Source: Ariolimax columbianus
Lineage: Eukaryota > Mollusca > Gastropoda > Stylommatophora > Arionidae
NCBI GenBank assembly: GCA_036924085.1
Contig: JAVGWX010000005.1
Coordinates: forward strand, 94,613,764-94,677,763
Length of the DNA: 64,000 nt
Direction: 5' to 3'
This document shows, in pieces, positions 11,511 to 22,383 of the stretch (position 1 is the stretch's first letter; every line of letters starts with the position of its first letter). Under the pieces are notes generated by a model that saw only the letters and a program-made list of their open reading frames with translations, did no database searches and was not told the DNA's origin. The translations under genes were made by a program, and so were the position numbers.

Positions 11511-12361
11511 CACGAGGTGTTGCGAGGTCTGGGGTCTTAAGACTCAAGAGTGGGAGTTAGTGGCATTCTCCGCCATCCAAGAGGTATCTCCAAATATTCA
11601 GAACTTAATCAGTATGCTCTGGTTCTTGGCTCTCCCAAGGAATCCTCGCGTTCTGCACACATCCAGTTCTGCTCCTGAGCCACTTAACTATTACTTGGTC
11701 TTCCACTATACTTTTTGTCAGTCAGATGTCTGAGTTAAGTTCGGAGCTCAGGTTGCTGCTCCTCCAGGCCAAGTGCAATGCTGGGTATTCAATTTGTCAC
11801 ACTTCTAGGGCAATCGTCTGGTGGCTGTCGGTAGCCTACCTGCAAGTCAGCAGGTGGTTTTGAAATCAGAGTATTCCATTCTCCTATACAAATTGCAAGA
11901 TATGGCTTATGGGCTTCATTGGCCCGGAGCAGTCTGGCTTTAGGGCGCCAGAGACTCGCACAGTATCACTTCTCCTGTTCGTAAGAACAACGGGTCCAGT
12001 CACGTGAAGGCCAGGAGTTGGGCTTCTGCTGTCAGAGGCTCTGTGTTGCGCGTGTCATGGGATCATTTTAACAGAATTAGGAGACCATGCTCAATTACAC
12101 TACAGGCTATGACAGCATTTGAAACCTGTCTTTCATGTATGACGTAGAAGAGTGGACAATGAACAAACAGTTAAAATCGCAGTCAAGCTGCAAACTAACG
12201 ATAGAAAATGAAGAAGAAACAGTTGGAAATGAAAATTAATAGCTTTGAAATGTGAATTTATTGAAAAATACGGCGCAACTCCTGGCAAGAAAAATAAGGG
12301 AGCAAAGAGAATTAAATGAATAAAATAAGTAAATATTTCCGTTGCATCTAACGGCATAAGA
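11511..12361. other. unannotated sequence
   Basis: Possibly further 5' sequence of the minus-strand element at 10925-11510, but no motif is visible. Nothing else is recognised. Confidence 0.35.
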
Positions 12362-13700
12362 TAAAGTGGAGAGAAGATATACTGGAAGGTAAGGTGCTGA
12401 GACGATGTGCTGGGAGATAAGGTGGGAAGAAGATGTACTGGAAGGTGAATTGGAGAGAAGATGTACTGAAAGGTAAGGTGGGGAGAAGATATACTGGAAG
12501 GTGAAGTGGAGAGAAGATATACTGGAAGGTAAAGTGGGGAGAAGATGTGCTGGAAGGTAAGGTGGGGAGAAGATGTACTGGAATGTGAAGTGGAGAGAAG
12601 ATGTACTGGAAGGTAAGGTGGGGAGAAGATATACTGGAAGGTTAGTGGAGAGAAGATATACTGGAAGGTAAGGTGGAGAGACGATGTGCTGGAAGGTGAA
12701 GTGGAGAGAAGATGTACTGAAAGGTAAGGTGGGGAGAAGATATACTGGAAGGTGAAGTGGAGAGAAGATATACTGGAAGGTAAAGTGGGGAGAAGATGTG
12801 CTGGAAGGTAAGGTGGGGAGAAGATGTACTGGAATGTGAAGTGGAGAGAAGATGTACTGGAAGGTAAGGTGGGGAGAAGATATACTGGAAGGTGAAGTGG
12901 AGAGAAGATATACTGGAAGGTAAGGTGGGGAGAAGATATACTGGAAGGTGAAGTGGAGAGAAGATATACTGGAAGGTAAGGTGCGGAGACGATGTGCTGG
13001 GAGGTGAAGTGGAGAGAAGATGTACTGAAAGGTAAGGTGCGGAGACGATGTGCTGGGAGGTGAAGTGGAGAGAGGATGTACTGGAAGGTAAGGTGCGGAG
13101 ACGATGTGCTGGGAGGTGAAGTGGAGAGAGGATGTACTGGAAGGTAAGGTGCGGAGACGATGTGCTGGGAGGTGAAGTGGAGAGAGGATGTACTGGAAGG
13201 TAAGGTGCGGAGACGATGTGCTGGGAGGTAAGGTGGGAAGAAGATGTACTGGGAGGTGAAGTGGAGAGAGGATGTACTGAAAGGTAAGGTGGGGAGAAGA
13301 TATACTGGAAGGTAAGGTGGGGAGACGATGTGCTGGAAGGTAAGGTGGGGAGAAGATGTACTGGAAGGTAAGGTGGGGAGAAGATGTACTGGAAATTAAG
13401 GTGGAGGGTAGGCGTGCTGGAAGGTAAGGATGGGGGCAAACCTACTGGAAGGTAAGGTGGAGGGTAGACGTGATGGAAGGTAAGGTGGAGGGCAAACGTG
13501 CTGGAAGGTAAAGTGGAGGGTAGACATGCTGGAAGGTAAGGTGGAGGGCAAACGTGCTCGAAGGTAAGGTGGAGGGTAGACGTGCTGGAAGGTAAGGTGG
13601 AGGGTAGACGTGCTCGAAGGTAAGGTGGAGGGTAGGCGTGCTGGAAGGTAAGGTGGAGGGTAGACGAGCTGGAAGGTAAGGTGGAGGGTAGACGTGCCAT
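12362..13700. repeat. 28-bp tandem array, about 48 copies
   Basis: Units contain AGAAGATGTACTGGAAGGT plus AAGGTGGGG. Left of about 13395 the unit carries GAGAAGAT(A/G)TACTGG. To the right it switches to GGAGGGTAGACGTGCTGG, so two subfamilies are spatially separated. In the left part, blocks of three units (ATACTGG, TGTGCTGG, TGTACTGG) recur. The 442-codon minus-strand frame (12642-13970) runs through the array with an 84-bp period; I do not regard it as a gene. Confidence 0.93.
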
Positions 13701-14842
13701 AGTAAAACATCGCTGTAAGTTAGAGCACACCATTTTAAGGTAAACTGGAAAAACCTTGATATACTGCCATATGAAGGCAAGATACAGAGAACGTTGGAGA
13801 TCCTCTGCAGCTAGCTGGTGTAGAGATGTCACTAGAGATTCAAGTTTACATGCAACTAAATAAAACACAGTCAAATATACCGTAAATACATTTTCAGACA
13901 GACATATTAAGTTAACTAAAATGCAGACAAGCAGATGACCAGAACATAGTGACAGACTAGAAGACGCCACAAAAGACTCACATGATCTTAGTCACTGTTT
14001 AAGGCCAGTAACTCCATGACTTCTAAATCTCAAAGTTAGAAATGTTCATTATATAAAGCCCATTTCAAATTCTGTCCCAGGTCTGAGATCTCTTAATTAA
14101 GCTAGCAATCGATAGACGTCTGTCTCCTCCAGCCCGTTGTTAAGTGAATTGTGTCGGCTTTATTTGTATTTTTGGTTGCAGTACTCTCCTACGATAAATT
14201 TTATTGATCACTTTCTTACTCCATTTTGCCAATGCTCGGTCATTGCACATACTACACCCCAACCAAAAGTCGGTACTATGATTCGATTCCTTTGATATTT
14301 CAACATTAACAGAAAGAAATTTGATAAGGGACTCCATTAGAAAGGTCAGCAAGGTTTGGCCAATTTCCGGACTGACAGTTTATTATGTATGACATCCGTT
14401 CTTAAATGTGGATGTCTGTAGGTTTATAGTCAGTTCAAGAAATGGGTCACTGCACTCTTCTATGCATACATTTATCTTCTTGGTTAACTGAACTTAACAT
14501 CTAGCCATCTAGCATAGTCATATATGCGGCTGTGTCTGTTGTTAAGCGTGCAGTGCATTTTGTTCTGCGCCTATGGGACCTATATTCAGCATCCAATTAT
14601 TTGGAGCTGTTTCTCTAGAATTTGACTGTCCCAAGCCTACCTTCAAGGCAGCAGTTGATTGTTTAATTTACAAAGACAGTTACTCTCTAGTTTACGCAGC
14701 TGTAAATAGGTGCCTGACTTACTGTTACGGAATGCAAAGCAGCGAAGGAGATAACTAGACACCGTATTTCAGAAATAGGTAATAACAATTTTTTATAAAG
14801 TTACGGCAGCTGCTTCACTTGAGAGAGAAGCAAAATGATACT
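13701..14842. other. unannotated sequence
   Basis: No recognised feature. A 70-codon minus-strand frame at 14140-14352 has ordinary amino-acid composition but no known motif. Confidence 0.4.
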
Positions 14843-14920
14843 CGGCCAGGTAGCTCAGTCATTCCTATTGACGCGTTTATCTGCTTTTAACCGTCATCGC
14901 CGCCGCAGCTTCCAAATTCG
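14843..14920 (+). other. tRNA-like remnant, possibly tRNA-Lys-derived SINE head
   Basis: GGTAGCTCAGTC fits a Pol III A box / tRNA D-arm. CTTTTAACCGTCA, 30 bp later, resembles an anticodon arm with a TTT anticodon. A weak B box (TTCCAAATTCG) follows. The arms do not pair well enough for a working tRNA, so a decayed tRNA or SINE head is the better reading. Confidence 0.35.
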
Positions 14921-15025
14921 TTTCTTAATTTTTAAAGAAATAGCAAACACTCAAGTATGTGATACTTCATCCATGACGGCAATGTTTGTTATGTGCCTAA
15001 CTGACTTTAACCATTACATTTCTTT

Positions 15026-15192
15026 GTCAAGAAGAGCAGCTAAAGATGACGCCTAACTAGCCTAACTAGCTCTAGTGTTTGAGTCTGTTAAAATTGGATC
15101 GCACATCAATTAATGCACCCTCCAAGAAACTGGCTGAATACAGACTCAGTAGAGTCTTCTAAACCAGTATAAATACGTTAAGTTAAGTTTAC
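15026..15192 (+). mobile_element. short retroposon with (GTTAA)n tail, unoccupied copy
   Basis: It starts AAGAGCAG, continues AAGATGACGCCTAAC and CTCTAGTGTTTGAGT, passes TCCAAGAAACTGGCTG, and ends in GTTAAGTTAAG. The same sequence is found at 32016-32071 joined to 34557-34690, where a 2.5-kb retrotransposon splits it. This copy therefore represents the empty site. The GATGxCGCC leader also resembles the start of the 725-bp retroposon at 62105. No coding capacity. Confidence 0.7.
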
Positions 15193-15834
15193 CACCAAAT
15201 AAAGACGTTTGAATCTATCCCACACTCTCTCTGTCCCCAGCTACCATTTCTAAGATGCGGTGTACTTCGGGCCCACATACTGTTTTGACTGGTAGTTATT
15301 TCCCCTTCCTGGCTCCACGGCTTGAATTACTGACTGCAATAACAAGTGATCCACAAAGCACCCTAAGTTTAAGTCGCGATAGATTACTTGCTTCTGCTGC
15401 TTGGACATATCCCGTAACTAGATTAATTTTATTTATGATGTCAACAATATGGTTACCAGGAAGAAGGAGGTCTGGAAACGTTAGACGCATACTTCCCCCA
15501 CACAAAAGCAAGCCACGCGTATGAGAAAAATCTTTCCTGCAAATACAAGCTTTCAGACTGGATACGTTCAGAGTTATTTATAATAAGAAGCATTAATTCA
15601 GTCGGAACACAGGATCATCTTTCAGGCGGCGGCAACAGGACCCGACTAAGTCTTAGACACGCTTTTATGAAAAACATGAGAAAGGCCCACATAAACAAAC
15701 GCGAGAAACGAGAAAACAAGATGGAAGAATCAGTTGCTGTTGCAGTAGGAAACGAGAAAAGCATTATAGTATCAGATTTTCACCGGTTCACATAGCGGAT
15801 AAGCATCCAATATTCGGTGCAATGGTATTCAATA
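15193..15834. other. unannotated sequence
   Basis: The minus strand is open at 15296-15511 with protein-like composition (LTFPDLLLPGNHIVDIINK). No family is recognised and no clear splice sites are seen. Confidence 0.35.
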
Positions 15835-16297
15835 TTTCTTTGGCCATTTCTTGGCTTAATGTGATATTCTATGCGACCATTGTCTGTCCATTTCTTGGCC
15901 TAATGTTACATTCTATGCGATCATTTTTGTCCATTTCTTGGTCTAATGTGTCATTCTATGCAACAATTGTTCATTTCTTGGCCTAATGTGGCATTCTATA
16001 CCACCATTGTTTGTCTATTTCTTGTCTTAATGTGACATTTAGTGCTACCATTGTTTGTCTACTTCATGACTTAATGTGACATTCAGTGCCACCATTGTTT
16101 GTTTATTTCTTGATTTAATGTTGCACTCTATGCGACTATTGTTTTTCTACTTCCCATCTTAGTATTACATTTTATAAAACTGTTTTCTTCTGCATTTACC
16201 ATCGGAGTACTTAGCACTATGATATTATTGTTTGCCCACCTCTTGTCTCGATGGTACAATGAGAAGATGTCGTTAGTTCATCTCATCTCTTGTCTAT
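15835..16297. repeat. degenerate 43-45-bp tandem array
   Basis: About nine diverged units of the form CCATTTCTTGGCCTAATGTG followed by ACATTCTATGCGACCATTG. It ends in a partial unit of the neighbouring 42-bp array (TCTTGTCTCGATGGTACAAT near 16240). It looks like an older edge of that array. Confidence 0.75.
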
Positions 16298-16299
16298 AA

Positions 16300-16560
16300 G
16301 GGGTCGCTATAGTCAAGATGTTAAGACACTCGCCTCCCACAGTGATGAACGGGGACGGTGGGCGATTGAATCTAGCAAGTTTCAAACCATCCTAGGTCTC
16401 ATGGGAGGTAAGACCAGAGTGCCTGCATACCGAGTTACCTCAGTCGTCTCGACCAATAATATTGATACTGATTCAAGCTAACTCAGGAAAAGAGAGTGAG
16501 ATTGATGACCAGCGCATTTTCTTCCTCACTATAATCTAAATACAGCGCACATCACATTAT
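16300..16560 (+). mobile_element. possible SINE inside the 42-bp array
   Basis: A non-repetitive insert interrupts the array, with array-like units on both sides. It opens with GTCGCTATAGTCAAGATGTT and GTTAAGACACTCGCC (A-box/D-arm-like). About 40 bp later comes GGGCGATTGAATC (B-box-like). Its end (CATTTTCTTCCTCACTATAA) resembles part of the 735-bp retroposon (GTTTCTTCCTCACTTTAATC). Boxes are imperfect, so the SINE reading is tentative. Confidence 0.4.
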
Positions 16561-16609
16561 TAAGACATGACGCCTGATGTTGTGGCCGTCATCGCTTGCT
16601 ATGGGCACT

Positions 16610-18475
16610 ATCTTTTCTTGTTATATGGTACACTGAGAGGATGTCGTTTGTCCGTCTCTTGTCTTGATGGTACACTGAGGCGATGTCGTTTGTCCATCTC
16701 TTGTCTTGATGGTACACTGAGGCGATGTCGTTTGTCCATCTCTTGTCTTGATGGTACACTGAGGCGATGTCGTTTGTCCGTCTCTTGTCTTGATGGTACA
16801 CTGAGAGGATGTCGTTTGTCCATCTCTTGTCTTGATGGTACACTGAGGCGATGTCGTTTGTCCGTCTCTTGTCTTGATGGTACACTAAGGCGATGTCGTT
16901 TGTCCATCTCTTGTCTTTATGGTACACTAAGGCGATGTCGTTTGTCCATCTCTTGTCTTTATGGTACACTGAAAGGATGTCGTTTGTCCATCTCTTGTCT
17001 TGATGGTACACTGAGACGATGTCGTTTGTCCATCTCTTGCCTTGATGGTACACTGAGGGGATGTCGTTTGTCCATCTCTTGTCTTGATGGTACAGTGAGA
17101 GGATGTCGTTTGTCTATCTATTGTCTTTATGGTACACTGAGAGGATGTTGTTTGTCTATCTATTGTCTTGATGGTACACTGAGAGGATGTCGTTTGTCTA
17201 TCTATTGTCTTGATGGTACACTGAGAGGATGTCGTTTGTCTATCTATTGTCTTGATGGTACACTGAGAGGATGTCGTTTGTCTATCTCTTGTCTTGATGG
17301 TACAATGAGAGGATGTCGTTTGTCTATCTATTGTCTTGATGGTAAACTGAGATAATGACGTTTGTCCATCTCTTCTCTTGATGGTACACTGAGAGGATGT
17401 CGTTTGTCCATTTTAGATTGTAATGTTCCAATCTCTTGTCTTAATGGTACATTGAGAGGATGTCGTTTGTCCATTTAAGATTGTCCTGTTCCAATCTCTT
17501 GTCTTGATGGTACACTGCGATGATGTCGTTTGTCTATCTCTTGTCTTGATGGTACACTGAGAGGATGTTGTTTGTCGCTTATCCATCTCTTGTCTTGATG
17601 GTACACTGAGGCGATGTCATTTGTCCATCTTTTGTCTTGATGGTACACTGAGAGGATGTCGTTTGTCCATCTCTTGTCTTGATGGTACACTGAGGCGATG
17701 TCGTTTGTCCATCTGTTGTCTTGATGGTACACTGAGAGGATTTTGTTTGTCGTTTGTCCATCTCTTGTCTTGATGGTACACTGCGAGGATGTCGTTTGTC
17801 CATCTCTTGTCTTGATGGTACACTGAGAGGATATTGTTTGTCCATCTCTTGTCTTGATGGTACACTGAGGGGATGTCGTTTGTCCTTCTCTTATCTTGAT
17901 GGTACACTGAGAGGATGTCGTTTGTCTATCTATTGTCTCGATGGTACACTGAGAGGATGTCGTTTGTCCATTTTAGATTGTCCTGTTCCATTCTCTTGTC
18001 TTGATGGTACACTGAGATAATGACGTTTGTCCATCTCTTGTCTTGTTGTTACACTGAGAGGATGTCGTTTGTCCATCTCTTGTCTTGATGGTACACTGAG
18101 GGGATGTTGTTTGTCCATCTCTTTTCTTGATGGTACACTGAGAGGATGTCGTTTGTCCATTTTAGATTGTCTTGTTCCAATCTCTTGTATTAATGGTACA
18201 CTGAGAGGATGTTGTTTGTCCATCTCTTGTCTTGATGGTACACTGAGAGGATGTCGCTTGTCCATCTCTTGTCTTGATGGTACACTGAGGGGATGTTGTT
18301 TGTCCATCTCTTGTCTTGATGGTACACTGAGAGGATGTCGTTCGTCCATTTTAGATTGTCCTGTTCCAATCTCTTGTTTTGATGGTACACTGAGGGGATG
18401 TTGTTTGTCCATCTCTTGTCTTGATGGTACACTGAAAGGATGTCGTTTGTCCATTTAGATTGTCCTGTTGCAATC
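16610..18475. repeat. 42-bp tandem array, about 44 copies
   Basis: Units carry GTCTTGATGGTACACTGAG, then AGGATGTCGTTTGTCCATCT. A longer unit with an extra TTTAGATTGTCCTGTTCCAA segment recurs several times in the right half, giving higher-order blocks. Because 42 is 14 codons, frames stay open (for example 16567-17355). The peptide is only the repeat (RLSISCLDGTLRGC), and both strands are equally open. Confidence 0.94.
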
Positions 18476-18809
18476 TCTTGCACGTCATCTTGTTGCAATG
18501 TTGACTCGTTCTGTGTACACATATAACGGTGTCTTTTTGCGTACACGTTAGGTGGTTTTCTATTTACAAATACGCTTGTCTCTCTGTGTACATATAAATG
18601 TGTAAGTAAGAATGATAACCAAGCCGGCACACGTTTTCACCTCATCCAAAGGATGTGTGCAGTCATGGAATTTATTCATTGTTAAAGATGAACCAAGTTA
18701 TGTGATCGTGCATGTAAGGTGTTTGACTGTGTCCTACATCGTTCTGAGACATCAAGTGTGCTTATATACTGATACCTCTTGAGAACTGTGTCATTTTGTT
18801 ATCATGAAC

Positions 18810-19050
18810 GGGGAAGGCGTGGGCCAGTGGTTAAGTGACACGGCTCACAACTCAAAGGTGCTGGGTTTGATCCCCATCACAGCACCGGCCGTTACCCTGG
18901 GGAAGCAAACCCTTAGAAAATGCAGGAGGAAGCAGACCCTTACATAAAATGCATGCCGAAGTCGGATGCACTGGGCCGATAAATAAAAACCTAAGTGCAC
19001 CGCCCATCGCCTTAGGGAATGGAGAAATAAGGCGAACGCAAAAAAAAGGT
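18810..19050 (+). mobile_element. tRNA-derived SINE, copy 1
   Basis: The head has a Pol III A box (GTGGGCCAGTGGTTAAGTG) and, 30 bp on, a B box (GGGTTTGATCCCC). It then runs GGGGAAGCAAACCCTTAG, the module GCCGAAGTCGGATGCACTGG, an AT-rich stretch, AATAAGGCGAACGC and a short A tail. Copies with the same layout lie at 54643-54878 (+) and 60305-60524 (-). SINEs have no coding function and are copied by the machinery of partner LINEs. Confidence 0.88.
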
Positions 19051-19369
19051 ATGAACACAAGTCACTAGCGTTAACTTTGATGTCAAAAGACGACGACGTG
19101 TCATTTTGCTGCGTGAACAGAACAGGCCACAGCAGTCATTTACCTCGGGGAAGAAACGCACTGTACCTTCTTTAGGGGTAGTCCAACGACGTCTGGGCTT
19201 ACTTGCCACCCGGATCAACCATATCGCTTTATGTACAGTTATAATGTTCTGTCAGAACGATCTGATAGGCGTCACAAGCAAAGCAAAATAGGGTTAATAG
19301 AGTAAATAAGTTAAAAGACTTCACACTCGGCGCGTGAAACGTGCAAATGCTACTCAACAACCCTAGGAA

Positions 19370-19835
19370 TGGTAGACCTGATAGACAATCTGCACGTGTC
19401 CAGAGAACTCGGTCACTGTGGTGTAGACCTGAGAGACGATCTGCACGTGTCCAGAGAACTCGGTCACTGTGGTGTAGACCTGAGAGACGATCTGCACGTG
19501 TCCAGAGAACTCGGTCACTGTGGTGTAGACCTGAGAGACGATCTGCACGTGTCCAGAGAACTCGGTCACTGTGGTGTAGACCTGTGGACGATCTGTACGT
19601 GTCCAGAGAACTCGGTCACTGTGGTGTAGACCTGAGAGACGATCTGGACGTGTCCAGAGAACTCGGTCACTGTGGTGTAGACCTGAGAGACGATCTGCAC
19701 GTGTCCAGAGAACTCGCTCACTGTGGTGTAGACCTGAGAGACGATCTGCACTTGTGTCCAGAGAACTCGTGCAGTATGGTGTAGACCTGAGAGACGATCT
19801 GCACGTGTCCAGAGAGCTCCCGGCTATGGTGTAGA
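19370..19835. repeat. 51-bp array expanded from endonuclease codons
   Basis: About nine copies of a 51-bp unit containing GTAGACCTGAGAGACGATCT and GTGTCCAGAGAACTCGGTCA. Its translation (RPERRSARV in one frame, SRELGHCGVDL in another) corresponds to the segment that joins the first endonuclease strand to LSET in related elements (roughly RPERRTALVARELARYxxDI). The array lies exactly between those two parts. Confidence 0.85.
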
Positions 19836-20112
19836 TATATCTGTCTTAAGTGAGACCAGACTGCCCGATGCGAGTCAACTTTCTGAAATGGGTGGAGGAT
19901 ACATATTCTTCTTGAATGGCGAGCCAGGCACGAAAGTCACGATTCTGAAGTAGGATTCGCCATCAAATCTGCCTTCTACACGACCTCCTAAGGCTTCCAA
20001 AGGGAATACATGATCCAATAATTACTCTGCAATTACCACAGGCAAGAAATCAAAATACAACCTTGATCAGTGTCTACGTACCGCAGATGACAACAAAGAC
20101 GAATTCCCAAAG

Positions 20113-20665
20113 TCCGAGATGCTAGTCATCCTTGGTGACTTCAAGCTAGTCATCTTTGGTGATTTCAAGCTAGTCATCTTTGGTGACTGGGAGTTAGTCA
20201 TCCTTAGTGACTTCAAGCTAGTCATCCTTGGTGACTTCAAGCTAGCCATCCTTGGTGACTTCAAGCTAGTCATCTTTGGTGACTTCAAGCTAGTCATCCT
20301 TGGTGACTTGAAGTTAGTCCTCCTTGGTGACTTGAAGTTAGTCCTCCTTGGTGACTTCAAGCTAGTCATCCTTGGTGACTTTAAGCTAGTCATCCTTGGT
20401 GACTTCAAGCTAGTCATCTTTGATGACTTCGAGTTAGTCATCCTTAGTGACTTCAAGCTAGTCATCCTTGGTGACTTCAAGCTAGTCATCTTTGGTGACT
20501 TCAAGCTAGTCATCCTTGGTGACTTAAAGTTAGTCCTCCTTGGTGACTTGAAGTTAGTCCTCCTTGGTGACTTGAAGTTAGTCCTCCTTGGTGACTTCAA
20601 GCTAGTCATCCTTGGTGACTTCAAGCTAGCCATCCTTGGTGACCTGAAGTTAGTCATTCTTTGTG
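20113..20665. repeat. 24-bp array expanded from the endonuclease GDFNAR codons
   Basis: About 23 copies of CTAGTCATCCTTGGTGACTT plus CAAG, encoding LVILGDFK. The last unit runs into the element's own NAREASDHEM. The unit is therefore the codons for the conserved (L)VILGDF(N) strand that carries the metal-binding D and N of APE-type endonucleases. Internal blocks (LVILGDLKLVLL and LVIFDDFELVIL variants) recur, showing larger duplications. Confidence 0.88.
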
Positions 20666-21159
20666 GCTTCAATGCCAGAGAGGCGAGCGACCATGAAATG
20701 TTGGATGTGACACTCTGTTTGAGATTTTCTCATAGGAACTAATTTATATTATGTAACCGTTATATCTTATCTTTTAAGTAGATTATTTTGTCCATGTCGC
20801 ATAGTGGCCTTGTCTCTCTTTCCGTGTGGAATTGGAGGGAGTTTTAGCCTTGATACAAAACTGAAAGTCTTCCTAGCCGTAGTGCTTATTACTCTTCTTT
20901 TTGCCAGTGAGACGTGGACAGTGTACAGCAGACAAGCTAGACAAATAAACCACTTTCATACACGCTGTCACCTTAGATTGTTAAGATTACCGTGGCAGGA
21001 TAGAGTACAAGACACCGAGAACAAAATGTCGAACATCCACACAATGTTGGTAAAGATCCAGATAAGGTGGGCGGGCCACGTTGTGCGCAAGGCGGGCCAG
21101 CCGCACCACCAAACAACTAATGTATGATGAGCTGAAAGAGTATTTACGACTAGACAAAA

Positions 21160-21260
21160 GAAACGCTTCATAGGCACCAAAATATCTCTAACACGCTTCA
21201 TAGGCACCAAAATATCTCTGACACGCTTCATAGGCACCAAAATATCTCTGACACGCTTCA
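21160..21260. repeat. 30-bp triplicate inside retrotransposon C-terminus
   Basis: Three adjoining copies of a 30-bp unit containing CGCTTCATAGGCACCAAAAT. They sit between the YDELKEYLRLDKR and QDRQTWRRA segments of the element at 19318-21535. Confidence 0.9.
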
Positions 21261-21539
21261 ACCGAGGTAAACTCATGGGAGTATATGCCACAGGACCGTC
21301 AGACATGGCGAAGAGCCTCCATTGCTCAGGACGGCCAAATCTCCGAGACACGGAGAAATCGTACTGCGCGAAAAGACAAAACAACTGACGCTCACATGTC
21401 CAACACTGACCTCAAATGCTGCATAAGTTGAGAGGACTGTGTGCCAGAATTGAAATATACAGCCACTTATCGCCTCACCGGTGAGGTGCGACACATCGAC
21501 TGCTGTTGTCATCATTGCTTGCGATGGATAGCTATATAT

Positions 21540-21712
21540 TATATATTTGTTTCTGTGTACACATACATTTGTCTCTGTGTGTATAAATACATTTGTCTGT
21601 CTGTGTACACATACGTTTGTCTCTCTGTGTACAGATACGTTTGTCTCTCTGTGTACAGATACGTTTGTCTCTCTGTGTACAGATACGTTTGTCTCTCTGT
21701 GTTCAAATACAT
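21540..21712. repeat. 24-bp GTCTCTCTGTGTACAGATAC array
   Basis: Seven or so imperfect units with GTGTACA(C/G)ATAC(A/G)TTTGTCTC. It sits directly between the ends of two retrotransposon remnants. Confidence 0.88.
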
Positions 21713-21724
21713 GGGCCTTTCAAA

Positions 21725-22383
21725 CTTTTGGCGGCGAAATTGCATTAGCCTCCAAACGAAGCCGAAGATGTACAGAGCAATGTCCAAGTGTTGCTATACG
21801 CAAGTGAAACATGGACTGTATGCAGGCATCACGCAAAGAAGCTGAATCATTTTCACACACTTTGTCTCAGGAGGGTGTTGAGCATCAAATGGCAAGACAG
21901 AATCCCGGATAATCCTGTTCGTGAGAGGGCTGGTACCCTAACATTGATACCATCATGATGCAATCACAGATTCTCTGGGTGGGTCATGTGGTTCGCATTC
22001 CAGACTATCGGTTATAAAAAATAATCTTCTGAGGCGAGATGCAGAAGGCCAAAGGCTCACAGTGAGGCCAAATAAGCGCTGCAAATACACTCTTACAACG
22101 TATTTAAAGATCTTCAGCACAAAACTAGAAACATCGGAATATGCTGCGCAAGACCGCAAACCTGGCGCACAGTTCTCCACAGAGGAGCACCATCATGCGA
22201 GGCTTCTAAAAAGACTGCAGCAGAACAACGAAGACAGGCCAGATAAGTCTGTGAACAATCATCGTCTGGCGAAAAGAACTTTCCATACCCCCACTGCCTG
22301 CGATTATGAAGATTTCATTTCGGACTCGTGAGCCATCTTCGCACCCATCCACAACCCCGACTCACAGAATACTCAACTGAAAG
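21725..22383 (+). pseudogene. non-LTR retrotransposon C-terminus with zinc-finger-like tail, second remnant
   Basis: Plus-strand pieces across frames: KMYRAMS, the SETW equivalent near 21800, LNHFHTLCLRRVLSIKWQDR (21845-21900), QSQILWVGHVVRIPDYR (21965-22010) and AQDRKPGAQFSTEEHHHARL (22145-22205). These are followed by LLKRLQQNNEDRPDKSVNNH and FGLVSHLRTHPQPRL (22318-22365). The same arrangement occurs at 2.85-3.5, 20.8-21.5 and 48.2-48.65 kb. EN and RT parts are absent; several stops. Confidence 0.8.

Larger units (their letters stand above)
19318..21535 (+). mobile_element. ruined non-LTR retrotransposon with three internal minisatellites
   Basis: Pieces of one EN-RT element occur in correct order on the plus strand. 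The endonuclease start is LGA*NVQMLLNNPR (19328; the W of the GTWNVR motif is a stop). Then come a 51-bp array, LSETRLPDASQL (19846), SVYVPQM (20074), and a 24-bp array ending in LxILCGFNAREASDHEM (20655-20700). Downstream are LKVFLAVVLITLLFASETW (20860), RWAGHVVRKAG (21070), a 30-bp array, QDRQTWRRASIAQ (21290) and a finger-like LCARIEIYSHLSPHR (21440-21485). The RT catalytic palm, expected between 20700 and 20815, is deleted. Stops and frame changes are throughout. Confidence 0.8.

Noticed and set aside
11353..11733. 126-codon plus-strand ORF
   Set aside because: It is antisense to the endonuclease fragment recognised on the minus strand.
12642..13970. 442-codon minus-strand ORF
   Set aside because: It lies almost wholly in the 28-bp array; its translation repeats every 28 residues and other frames are equally open.
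16567..17355. 262-codon plus-strand ORF
   Set aside because: Direct reading of the 42-bp array; both strands open, no non-repetitive domain.
18810..18900. Functional tRNA gene
   Set aside because: A and B boxes are present but the stems do not close, and the sequence continues as a dispersed SINE with two other copies.
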